Assembly: GCA_964655525.1 (NCBI GenBank)
Contig: CAZZNE010000010.1
Location: 43,539 to 107,538, forward strand
DNA from: DLAJ01 sp964655525
Lineage (GTDB): Bacteria > Bacillota > Clostridia > Lachnospirales > Lachnospiraceae
Reading direction: 5' to 3'
Length of the DNA: 64,000 nucleotides
Shown: piece after piece, positions 24,513 through 32,426 of the stretch
How positions within the stretch are numbered: the stretch's first letter is position 1
Layout: every line of letters starts with the position of its first letter
Program-made: the position numbers and the translations under genes
The notes under the pieces: model-generated
Told to the model about the DNA's origin: nothing
Databases searched by the model: none
The model's input: the letters and a program-made list of their open reading frames with translations, nothing else

Positions 24513-25543
24513 TGAAAGGAAAGCTGAAACTGAATATCAGGGGTTTGCTCCGCTTCTGCCTGCTGCTGATTGCGACAGCAGAATTGTGGTGGTTTTTTCG
24601 CAGCTATTTCCTGTTTGTGGCAATGGTGCTGATCATCGGGAGCGCGGCGGCGTCCGTGCTTCTTTTGTGGAAAAATAAGGACGGATTAAGCGCGGAAGCA
24701 GTGCTGACGGCAAACCGGGTGGGGCGCGGCAGAGCGTTTCCCTTTGTGATCCAAGTAACAAACAGAAGTCGCTTTGCAGGCTTTGGCGTCAGGCTTACTT
24801 ACCGATGGGGTAATGTGTTTACGCAGGGTTATCAAAAAAAACAGGAGCGGTTGTGGGCCGCGCCACGTGGGGGCGCATGCATAAAGCAGCAGTTGGAGAG
24901 CGGCTATGCGGGGCGAATCGAAGTGGAGATCGAGCAGTTTGTCGTCCATGATGCGTTTCATATCGTGGAATATTCCGGCTGCGGGACAAGCGATGCATGG
25001 ACACTTGCCTATCCGATGCGACGCACGGGGGACGAGGATGCGCTTTCCTCCGTTGTAGAAGGATTTCCCGAGGAGGACGAGATGAAAAAACGGGGTACGG
25101 ATTACAACCCCGACTATGAAGTGCGGGAGTACATTGCGGGCGATGAGTTGAAGAACATTCACTGGAAACTGACGGCAAAGCGGGAACATCTGATGGTACG
25201 GGAGCGGCTTGCTGCCGGCAGGGAAAAAATAAATGTCCTGCTGCCGTTAGGAAGCGATAAATTTGAGAACGATCAATTGATGGATGCGCTCTGCGGCGTG
25301 TGCGGGCTTTTATTGGAAAAAGGATACCCGGTGCAGCTTTTTTGGCAGGGTACGGATGGGGAGCTGCGGACAAATTATTGCTTAGAGCAGGGAGAACTTG
25401 AGGGCGTGACTGCCGAAATCCTAAGCTTCGGCGGTTCTAGGCAGCCGGAGACAGTCAAACAGCAGATGGCGATTGCCCATCCCGGCGAGAGTTACATTAT
25501 GATTCAGACAGGAGCATATCTGGGTGCGTATGGCCGGTATTAG
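24512..25543 (+). CDS. DUF58 domain membrane protein
   Basis: 343 residues starting at ATG 24512, which overlaps the moxR stop. Two helices (LRFCLLLIATAELWWFF and LFVAMVLIIGSAAASVLLLW, about 10-50) anchor it. A beta-rich domain follows, then the DUF58 signature VREYIAGDELKNIHWKLTAKREHLMVRE near residues 210-235. DUF58 proteins resemble von Willebrand A domains and accompany MoxR ATPases and transglutaminase-like proteins, but their biochemical role is not settled. Its 3' end overlaps the next gene by 20 bp, which supports translational coupling. No MIDAS motif is obvious. Confidence 0.92.
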   Translation: MKGKLKLNIRGLLRFCLLLIATAELWWFFRSYFLFVAMVLIIGSAAASVLLLWKNKDGLSAEAVLTANRVGRGRAFPFVIQVTNRSRFAGFGVRLTYRWGNVFTQGYQKKQERLWAAPRGGACIKQQLESGYAGRIEVEIEQFVVHDAFHIVEYSGCGTSDAWTLAYPMRRTGDEDALSSVVEGFPEEDEMKKRGTDYNPDYEVREYIAGDELKNIHWKLTAKREHLMVRERLAAGREKINVLLPLGSDKFENDQLMDALCGVCGLLLEKGYPVQLFWQGTDGELRTNYCLEQGELEGVTAEILSFGGSRQPETVKQQMAIAHPGESYIMIQTGAYLGAYGRY

Positions 25544-27830
25544 GAAAAAAAACCAAGCGGACACATCGGATGTGCGGCTTCTCCAAACAAAAGAGAGACC
25601 GCGCTATGATATGAAAGCGGCGCTTGCAAAAGCGACGTTGGTTTTTGCGCTTGTCTACGGTTCGATCGGTGGTTTTTTATCCGCTTATGAGATCGCATAT
25701 CAAAAAGAGCAGTGCATACTCGGCATTTTCTGGCTGTCGTTTCTTTTGAGTGCGGTATATGAGACGCGGCGGAAATGGGCGGTTAATCTTGTCAATATTC
25801 TGGTGTTTCTTCTTTATGTCTATGTTGCTTTCCAAAGGATCTGGGTGATCAACAGCGGTTATTATGCCATTGTCAATCGTGTTTTGGAGGATGCGGGAAG
25901 GTATCTTGGCGTTACGAACAGGACGGAGTATGCGCTTGTCGTGGAAAACGAACGTGTGGCGATAACGGGCTTCGCCCTGTTTATCGGCATGGTGGGAACC
26001 ATCCTGCTTCAAATCCGTCTGCGTCACAAAGTAAGTCTGTGGACGACGCTGTTATTGACGTTCCCGTTTTATGCGATCCCTTTTTACTTTGAAAAATTAC
26101 CCGGCGTCGGGTATATGACGCTTTTGTTTATCGGATATGCAGCGGTCGCGGCGATCCAGGGAACGAATGTCCGGGAGCAGTCGTCGAAGCAGGCGTATGA
26201 TATGCTGCCGGTCATCACGTTGTTTGTTGTTGTGTTCGTGCAGGTAGTTACGCTGATACTGCCACGTGCCGGATATGCGTCGGTTGTCCGTGCTAATGCC
26301 GCGAAAAAGGCTTTGGAGAGAGAAGTGGCAAATGTGATGGAGTATGGTCTGTTTTCGCTGTTTGGACGCGGACAGAATGGTGCCGGTGTGAGCGGCGGCA
26401 TGCTGAGTAAGGGTTCCGCGGTCATGCCCGATTATGAGGCGGATCTGATCGTGCGCTATACGCCGTATAGCTATGATCCGGTTTACTTAAAAGCGTTTAC
26501 GGGAAAAGATTACACGGGGGACCGATGGACAAGAGCGGATGGTGCGGATGCATGGATGGAACAGACCGTAGCGGGCAGGGCAGCGCGTTATGTGCACGAC
26601 GAACCAACGGCCGGATTGATCGGATATGTTCTTCCGGACGTGACGGTCGGAGAGCGCGATGTTCCGGGTGATGAGACAAACAGTACATCGGGTCAGAGCT
26701 GCGGTGTGATGGAGGTTGTAAATGTCGGCGCATCCGGAGCGTATGATTACCGCCCTTATTATACGGATCATGCACGGCGTGGCGGTATGGACGCGGAATA
26801 TGTTTATTTTCCTCCCGTCGTAACATTGCAGGATGTGGCGGAGGAAGTGAACGGGGATTACCTGACGGTGCCGGAAAGCTGCCGCAGGGCGGTGGAACGC
26901 ATTTGCAGACAGGCCGGGTTTTCGGGCACGCCGAGGGAGATCGCGGCGCAGGTGGCGGCATATTTTGACGAGCATTATTCATATACGCTGCGGCCGGGCT
27001 TTTATTACGGCAGTCCCGATTATATCACGCATTTTTTGTTGGAGAGCAAGCGGGGCTATTGCGCGCATTTTGCGTCGTCGGCGGTGATGCTGTTTCGTAA
27101 TATGGGAATTCCTGCAAGGTACGCGGAGGGATATGCGTTTACGTACGAAGATATGATACTGGATGGTACGCTTGTGGAGGGTGCCGATTACGCGGATTAT
27201 TACAGCGGTTATTCTCCCATCGGCGAAACGGCGCTTGTGGAGCTTGAGATCGCGGATTCCTCCGCGCATGCATGGGTAGAAATCTACATCGAAGGGGAAG
27301 GCTGGGTCGTGGTCGATCCGACGCCCGCGTCAAATGAAGAGGAGGAAAGAAGTTCATTCTGGGATGATTTCTTAAATCGAAGCGAAGACGGCGGAGGTTC
27401 GGATTTCGGAGAAAGTAATGTCGGCGCCTATATCGAGACGGCGGTCAGCGGTCTTGCAGCTGTTCTTTCTGCAGCTGCGCTTGTGCTGCTGTGCTATTTT
27501 ACGGGAAAGAATGTGATCCGCAGGGTAAAAGAAAGGCGGCTGCCTGCAAGGGAGCGTGCAAGCTTGGAATACAGGCGGCTTGCCGCGTATCTTTCGCGAA
27601 AAAATCAGGAGTTTGCCGTACTGCGTACGATCAAAGAACAGACGGACTGGATCAGTGCGCACTGCCGCCGTGGATTTACGGAGGAGCAGAATGCGGCGCT
27701 TTATGAAATGTTTTTTGCGGGAGAGACGGCGTCGAAGACAGATACGCAATGGGAAGCGCTGACAAAGTATTGCAGGAGACGATGGTCATTCCGGCGCGCG
27801 CGAAAAGGTACAGTTTCAAACGCGCGCTAA
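25524..27830 (+). CDS. Membrane transglutaminase-like protein
   Basis: 768 residues starting at GTG 25524 (GGAG at 25511-25514); ATG 25530 is an alternative. About six helices fill the first 240 residues. A long outside domain then contains the transglutaminase core: SKRGYCAHFASSAVMLFRNM (Cys513), SSAHAWVEIYIEGEG (His582) and VVVDPTPAS (Asp598), a full catalytic triad. A further helix (about 640-665) is followed by a basic cytoplasmic tail (DUF4129-like). Such TgpA-type proteins are usually encoded with MoxR and DUF58, as here. They may cut or crosslink peptides at the cell surface; the target is unknown. The gene is noticeably GC-richer than the origin block. Confidence 0.93.
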   Translation: MRMAGIRKKNQADTSDVRLLQTKERPRYDMKAALAKATLVFALVYGSIGGFLSAYEIAYQKEQCILGIFWLSFLLSAVYETRRKWAVNLVNILVFLLYVYVAFQRIWVINSGYYAIVNRVLEDAGRYLGVTNRTEYALVVENERVAITGFALFIGMVGTILLQIRLRHKVSLWTTLLLTFPFYAIPFYFEKLPGVGYMTLLFIGYAAVAAIQGTNVREQSSKQAYDMLPVITLFVVVFVQVVTLILPRAGYASVVRANAAKKALEREVANVMEYGLFSLFGRGQNGAGVSGGMLSKGSAVMPDYEADLIVRYTPYSYDPVYLKAFTGKDYTGDRWTRADGADAWMEQTVAGRAARYVHDEPTAGLIGYVLPDVTVGERDVPGDETNSTSGQSCGVMEVVNVGASGAYDYRPYYTDHARRGGMDAEYVYFPPVVTLQDVAEEVNGDYLTVPESCRRAVERICRQAGFSGTPREIAAQVAAYFDEHYSYTLRPGFYYGSPDYITHFLLESKRGYCAHFASSAVMLFRNMGIPARYAEGYAFTYEDMILDGTLVEGADYADYYSGYSPIGETALVELEIADSSAHAWVEIYIEGEGWVVVDPTPASNEEEERSSFWDDFLNRSEDGGGSDFGESNVGAYIETAVSGLAAVLSAAALVLLCYFTGKNVIRRVKERRLPARERASLEYRRLAAYLSRKNQEFAVLRTIKEQTDWISAHCRRGFTEEQNAALYEMFFAGETASKTDTQWEALTKYCRRRWSFRRARKGTVSNAR

Positions 27831-27920
27831 ATCTTTGACAACCTCCGAGGCGATAAGCAGTCCCGCGGCAGCAGGCATATATGGGTTTCTCCAATTGTAT
27901 GTTATTTGGATGACGATAAA
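27816..27920 (-). pseudogene. Possible decayed 3' end of a tcdA-like (ThiF/HesA family) gene
   Basis: The minus strand encodes YNWRNPYMPAAAGLLIASEV followed by VKDLARV and a stop at 27816. This looks like the C terminus of tRNA threonylcarbamoyladenosine dehydratase, whose last helix commonly reads like SVAGLIIAGEVIKDL. No start codon or the catalytic part remains; the frame merges into antisense of the EamA gene. It is best seen as a relic left by deletion or by insertion of the EamA gene. The match is from memory of the family and short, so confidence is low. Confidence 0.35.
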
Positions 27921-27924
27921 GTCT

Positions 27925-28338
27925 TCATAAAACCATGACAAGAGTTCCCGCCGTGATAAGGATGGCACCGATTGCCGATTTGACAGTAAAACTTTCATGA
28001 AGAAACACAAAGGCAAGTATGAGCGTGATGACAACGCTCAATTTATCGATAGGAACGACTTTCGAAACTTCGCCTGTCTGGAGTGCATGGTAGTAGCATA
28101 GCCACGAGGCGCCTGTTGCAAGTCCCGATAGAATCAAGAAGATCCAGCTTTTGGGACAAATGGAGGAAAGTCCCTTTTGTGCGTTCGTGATAAAGACAAT
28201 GCCCCATGCCATGAGCAAAACAACAGCTGTGCGGATGGCGGTTGCGAGGTTTGAGTTGACACCATCAATGCCAATCTTAGCAAGAATGGAAGTCAATGCG
28301 GCAAAAACGGCGGACAAGATTGCAAATAAAAGCCACAT
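27925..28338 (-). CDS. EamA/DMT-family half-size transporter
   Basis: A 137-residue protein with about five hydrophobic helices and one EamA domain. It starts MWLLFAILSAVFAALTSILA and has SGLATGASWLCYYHALQTGE, VVPIDKLSVVITLILAFVFL, and a final ILITAGTLVMVL. The EAxK-like VPIDKLS and the charged FLHESFTVK are family marks. Single-domain members of this superfamily work as dimers to move small metabolites or drugs. A GGGAGGTATCC ribosome site lies just beyond the start on the minus strand. It is convergent with the transglutaminase operon and divergent from the exonuclease gene. Confidence 0.88.
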   Translation of the reverse strand: MWLLFAILSAVFAALTSILAKIGIDGVNSNLATAIRTAVVLLMAWGIVFITNAQKGLSSICPKSWIFLILSGLATGASWLCYYHALQTGEVSKVVPIDKLSVVITLILAFVFLHESFTVKSAIGAILITAGTLVMVL

Positions 28339-28448
28339 AACGGATACCTCCCCAATTTTATATTCATACAGATTTATTATAGCATACTCTGTAAAAAAGG
28401 CATTAAGTATGATAAAATAATGAAAAACTCTACATAAGAGGGTGTCGG

Positions 28449-29450
28449 ATGCATTATATTATTTTTGACTTGGAATGGAATCAGGCGGATAAAAAGCAGA
28501 ATGAAGATCCGAAGCTGCCGTTTGAGATCATTGAGATCGGTGCGATCAAATTAAATGAGAATTTTGAAAAAATCGGCGAGTTTTCCCGGTTGATCCGTCC
28601 AAGCGTGTATCATACGATGCATGCGATCACGCAGGACATTATTCATATCAGTATGAGCGAGCTGAAAAGGGAACAGACCTTTACGCCGGTCATGCGTTAT
28701 TTTTTGAAATGGTGCGGTGAGGACTGCGTGTACGGCACATGGGGATCGCTGGATCTGACCGAGTTACAGCGAAACATGGATTATTACCATTTTCCGCCGC
28801 TTTCGGACGGACCGCTTACGTATTTGGATGTACAAAAATTGTACGCGCTCGTCTATGAGCCGGAGGATGATAAAAAGCGCCGTTCGTTAAAAAATGCGGT
28901 GGAGCAGCTTGGTATCACGCAGGACATCCCGTTCCACCGGGCGTTTGCCGATGCATATTATACAGCAAAGGTGTTACAGCGCATCAGCGCTGAGCCGTCG
29001 GCTAAACAGCTTTTGAAACGCGTATCCTACGATGTATACCGGATTCCGAAAACGAGAAAGCAGGAGGTTCATATTATTTTTGATACCTACGCAAAATATA
29101 TCTCGCGGGAATTTGAGGATAAGCAGGTGGCGATGGAGGACAGAGAAGTCGCCAGCACAAAGTGCTATATCTGTCATAAAAACTGCCGGAAGAAGCTGCG
29201 CTGGTTTACGCCGAACGGCAGACATTATTATGCGCTTGCCTGCTGTAATAAGCACGGTTATATCAAAGGAAAGATCCGTATGAAAAAGACAGAGGGCGAT
29301 AAGGTATATGTGGTGAAGACCTTAAAACTGATCGACGAGGAGCAGGCGAAGACCGTACAGGAAAAGCAGGAGCATGCGCGCGAGATCAGGCGTCAGCACC
29401 GTAGGGCGAAGCATGAACAAAAGGCGCAGGAGAAAAATGCAGACGTATGA
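28449..29450 (+). CDS. DEDDh 3'-5' exonuclease with a C-terminal Cys-rich segment
   Basis: A 333-residue protein. The exonuclease fold occupies about 1-180: Exo I FDLEWNQ, EIIEIGAIKL, the segment YGTWGSLDLTELQRNMDYY (Exo II region), and Exo III HRAFADAYYTAKVL with the His-x4-Asp pair. This resembles the KapD/DnaQ-like group acting on DNA or RNA 3' ends. Residues about 235-285 contain CYICHKNCRKKL and YALACCNKHGYIKGK, two CxxC-like clusters that could bind zinc. The end is a Lys/Arg/Glu-rich helix. The Cys-rich appendage is not part of a standard proofreading subunit, so an RNA or structured nucleic acid target is possible. Confidence 0.85.
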   Translation: MHYIIFDLEWNQADKKQNEDPKLPFEIIEIGAIKLNENFEKIGEFSRLIRPSVYHTMHAITQDIIHISMSELKREQTFTPVMRYFLKWCGEDCVYGTWGSLDLTELQRNMDYYHFPPLSDGPLTYLDVQKLYALVYEPEDDKKRRSLKNAVEQLGITQDIPFHRAFADAYYTAKVLQRISAEPSAKQLLKRVSYDVYRIPKTRKQEVHIIFDTYAKYISREFEDKQVAMEDREVASTKCYICHKNCRKKLRWFTPNGRHYYALACCNKHGYIKGKIRMKKTEGDKVYVVKTLKLIDEEQAKTVQEKQEHAREIRRQHRRAKHEQKAQEKNADV

Positions 29451-29487
29451 ATGCAGGGGAAAGCACTTTGACAGGAAAGGAGTCTAT

Positions 29488-29739
29488 ATGGAAAGACAGA
29501 GCGAGCTGAAATGCATCCATTCGACAGTGCTCTCCAAAAACGGAAAACCGTTTGTTTCCGTGATGTTTGAACGCGGGAACGATCGTGCCGAAGGGACCGT
29601 GCCGGACTGTGTCATCACAAAGAGCGAGGGCTTTACGGAGGAAGAGATCGGGGAGCTTGAGGATTATATGAAGGCGCAGAGAAAGGAGATCATAGAAAGC
29701 GCAAAGCGGATCTCCGATATTCGGCGTCTGCTTAGCTGA
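29488..29739 (+). CDS. Unknown 83-residue protein
   Basis: No family is recognised. It starts at ATG 29488 behind a strong AGGAAAGGAG (29472-29481), 37 nt after the exonuclease stop, so the two may be co-transcribed. It is soluble, beginning MERQSELKCIHSTVLSKNGK, with a beta-strand-like FVSVMFERGNDRAEGTVPDC and a C-terminal charged helix EEIGELEDYMKAQRKEIIES. A strong bidirectional terminator follows. The open frame extends further upstream within the exonuclease gene, but this part has no ribosome site. It looks like a genuine short gene because of the ribosome site and terminator. Confidence 0.7.
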   Translation: MERQSELKCIHSTVLSKNGKPFVSVMFERGNDRAEGTVPDCVITKSEGFTEEEIGELEDYMKAQRKEIIESAKRISDIRRLLS

Positions 29740-29803
29740 GATAAAGTGTGGTTTCGCGGGATAAAAGCGTGACAGCGAATAACGTGTAAGAGTGATTAAA
29801 AAT

Positions 29804-29847
29804 CAAAAAAGGCTATCCTCTGCTGCAAAAGAGGATAGCCTTTTTGC
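29804..29847. terminator. Bidirectional terminator between convergent genes
   Basis: AAAAAAGGCTATCCTCT pairs perfectly with AGAGGATAGCCTTTTT, loop GCTGCAAA. A and T runs flank both sides, so it serves the 29488-29739 gene and the GH31 gene. Confidence 0.92.
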
Positions 29848-29855
29848 GTTCTTTT

Positions 29856-32198
29856 TTATAACATTATCACAATCTCGCCCGAAATGTCCGAAATGACCGT
29901 ATCATTTCCTTCCACCGCAAAGCTGCCGCCGGTTACGGCATCTGCCTTGACATTGACAAGGCGGATGGAGCAGGATGTTCTGGTATCGACCGTGATCTTG
30001 ATCTGACCGCCGTCCTTTACGGCTTTCACTGAAAGCGCCGCCTGATTATCCATGCCGTAGACGACAGCGGATGCTTCTTTTTGATCACTCAGCTGATAAA
30101 CGCGGATTTCCGCGCCGTCGGCGTAATCGTAATCCGGCTTGTCATCATGCGCACCGAGCACCACGATGGAATTCTCCTTTACCATGAGCGGAATGCTTAG
30201 GTAGCCGTGTGTTTCGGTGATCCACTGACCGCCCTGTTTTACCTCTCCGGTAAAGAAATCCGTCCAGACGCCCTTTGGCAGATAATATTCGGCAATGCTC
30301 TGATCATTGAAGATCGGCGCTACGAGCAGGCTGTCGCCGAGTAGATACTGCTTATCAAGATAATGACAGGTCTTATCCTCCGTAAATTCCATGACCATGC
30401 TGCGCATGCACGGAATACCGGTCTTGTTGGCGGTAACTGCGGTGGCGTACAAATATGGCATGATGCGCGCCTTGAGTTTCGTAAAGAAACGTACGACGTC
30501 TACCGCTTCCTCATCATATACCCACGGTACACGGTAAGAGGAAGATCCATGCAGACGGCTGTGCGAGGAAAGCAGTCCGAAAGCGACCCAGCGTTTATAC
30601 ACATCGGCGGTTGACGTATTTTCGAAGCCGCCGATGTCATGCGCCCAAAAGCCGAAGCCGGACATGCAGAGGGAAAGACCGCCGCGCAGACTCTCCTCCA
30701 TCGACTCGTAATCGCTCCAGCAGTCTCCGCCCCAGTGAACGGGGAATTTCTGACCGCCGACGGTCGCGGAACGGGCAAACAGAACCGCCTCTCCCTTGCC
30801 GCGTTTGCTCTCCAGCAGTTCATAAACACATTTGTTATAAAGATATGTATAGAAGTTATGCATTTTTTTCGGGTCGGAGCCGTCAAAATAGGTCACGTTC
30901 TCGGATGGGATCCGCTCGCCGAAATCGGTCTTGAAACAGTCAACGCCCATATGGAGCAGTTTATCCAATTCCTCCTGATACCACCGGTATGCCGCGGGAT
31001 TGGTGAAATCCACCAGCGCCATACCCGGCTGCCACATATCCCATTGCCATACGTCGCCGTTTGCGCGCTTCACAAAATATCCTTTTTGGCAGCCGACCGC
31101 AAAGAGCTCGGACTCCTGTCCGATATACGGGTTGATCCAAACACAGATATTCAGTCCCTTTGCCTTGATGCGCCCAAGCATGCCCTCGGGATCGGGGAAC
31201 ACGCGGTCATCCCAAATGAAATTGCTCCAATGGAATTCCTTCATCCAGAAACAGTCAAAATGGAAGGTGCGCAGCGGAATACCGCGATCCAGCATGCCGT
31301 TTACGAAGCTCATAACGGTATCTTCGTCGTAATTGGTCGTAAACGAAGTGGAAAGCCATAAACCGAATGTCCACGGGGCGGGAAGCGCCGGCTTTCCGGT
31401 TAAGTCGGTGTAATGCACGATCGTATCCTTCATGGTCGGTCCGTTGATCAGGAAATAATCCAGTATGCCGCCCTCGACGGAAAATTCGGCGCGTGTGACC
31501 ATCTCCGTCGCGATTTCAAATGAAACGCGCTCCGGATGATTGACGAGCACGCCATAGCCCTTGTTGGATACATAAAAAGGAATATTTTTATAGGACTGCT
31601 CGGTGCTCGTGCCGCCGTCTTCATTCCAAATATCCACGGACTGCCCGTTTTTGGTGAATGGCGTAAAGCGCTCGCCGAGACCGTAGATCAGCTCGCCGAC
31701 GCCCAAAGAAAGCTGCTGGCGCATATACGTGTTTTCGGTATCGCCCGCCGCGTCATATGCCAGCCCCCTCCATGCGGCCTTCATGCAGGCAAGATCTCTG
31801 CCGGACGATCTGGTAATGACCTCGCCGCCGCGCTTGTAGGTCATGGAAAAATAAGTTTTTGTGATCTCAAGCGAAAGCGTACCGCTCTGAATCGTGAGCA
31901 TATCTTCCTCATCCGTGACGGTGAGCGGAAGTTCCTCGTTCAATGCCAGCTCAAAAGCGGGTCCTTTTTCCAGACGCCCCATGTGATGGCAGGTGCGCAC
32001 GCGCAGGATCTCAGGCGCGGGAGAAGTGATGATCATGGTAAGATTCACATAACCTAGAGTGTCCCCCCGATGGTTGATGCGGTTTGTCGGCATACAGAGC
32101 GTTACTTTCGTCGGTTCCACTTTGGTGAAATACACCTGTTGCGGCGCGAAACACTCGTATCCCTCTTTTTGAAGCCAGCATCCGTTGCTGAATTTCAT
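29856..32198 (-). CDS. yicI: Alpha-xylosidase, glycoside hydrolase family 31
   Basis: 780 residues from the ATG at 32198, which has AAGGAGG just upstream on the minus strand; a longer open frame to 32519 has no supporting site. Length matches YicI (about 772). The GH31 barrel shows RTFHFDCFWMKEFHWSNFIW, CVWINPYIGQESELF, the nucleophile in CFKTDFGERIPSE (Asp425) and the acid/base in FPVHWGGDCWSDYESM (Asp492). KTDFGER is the alpha-xylosidase signature, as opposed to alpha-glucosidases. No signal peptide is present, so it acts in the cytoplasm on imported xylosylated oligosaccharides such as isoprimeverose units. It is divergent from the sensor kinase of the same locus. Confidence 0.93.
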   Translation of the reverse strand: MKFSNGCWLQKEGYECFAPQQVYFTKVEPTKVTLCMPTNRINHRGDTLGYVNLTMIITSPAPEILRVRTCHHMGRLEKGPAFELALNEELPLTVTDEEDMLTIQSGTLSLEITKTYFSMTYKRGGEVITRSSGRDLACMKAAWRGLAYDAAGDTENTYMRQQLSLGVGELIYGLGERFTPFTKNGQSVDIWNEDGGTSTEQSYKNIPFYVSNKGYGVLVNHPERVSFEIATEMVTRAEFSVEGGILDYFLINGPTMKDTIVHYTDLTGKPALPAPWTFGLWLSTSFTTNYDEDTVMSFVNGMLDRGIPLRTFHFDCFWMKEFHWSNFIWDDRVFPDPEGMLGRIKAKGLNICVWINPYIGQESELFAVGCQKGYFVKRANGDVWQWDMWQPGMALVDFTNPAAYRWYQEELDKLLHMGVDCFKTDFGERIPSENVTYFDGSDPKKMHNFYTYLYNKCVYELLESKRGKGEAVLFARSATVGGQKFPVHWGGDCWSDYESMEESLRGGLSLCMSGFGFWAHDIGGFENTSTADVYKRWVAFGLLSSHSRLHGSSSYRVPWVYDEEAVDVVRFFTKLKARIMPYLYATAVTANKTGIPCMRSMVMEFTEDKTCHYLDKQYLLGDSLLVAPIFNDQSIAEYYLPKGVWTDFFTGEVKQGGQWITETHGYLSIPLMVKENSIVVLGAHDDKPDYDYADGAEIRVYQLSDQKEASAVVYGMDNQAALSVKAVKDGGQIKITVDTRTSCSIRLVNVKADAVTGGSFAVEGNDTVISDISGEIVIML

Positions 32199-32426
32199 GG
32201 TTTTTATCCTCCTTTTCCTATCATTCTGTAAAAAATTATGATACACTTTCCGATAAGGACAGGAATCCCTGCCCGTCATGAATTCATTATAGTGGATTTT
32301 ACCGGCAAAGACTACATCATAATTTGAACGTTTTATTGACGTAAAAAATAAACTTGAGCAATATAGTGTTAGAATGGGCTTATAAACTAACACTTTCTGC
32401 GCAATCCGGAATATGGGGAGGCACTC

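Noticed and set aside
26487..26982. Two long overlapping minus-strand frames inside the transglutaminase gene
   Set aside because: They are antisense shadows in a GC-rich gene with an intact catalytic triad on the plus strand; compositions rich in Pro/His/Arg are typical of shadows.
30639..31361. A 240-residue plus-strand frame inside the GH31 gene
   Set aside because: The minus strand carries the complete GH31 catalytic motifs here; the plus frame has no ribosome site or recognisable domain.
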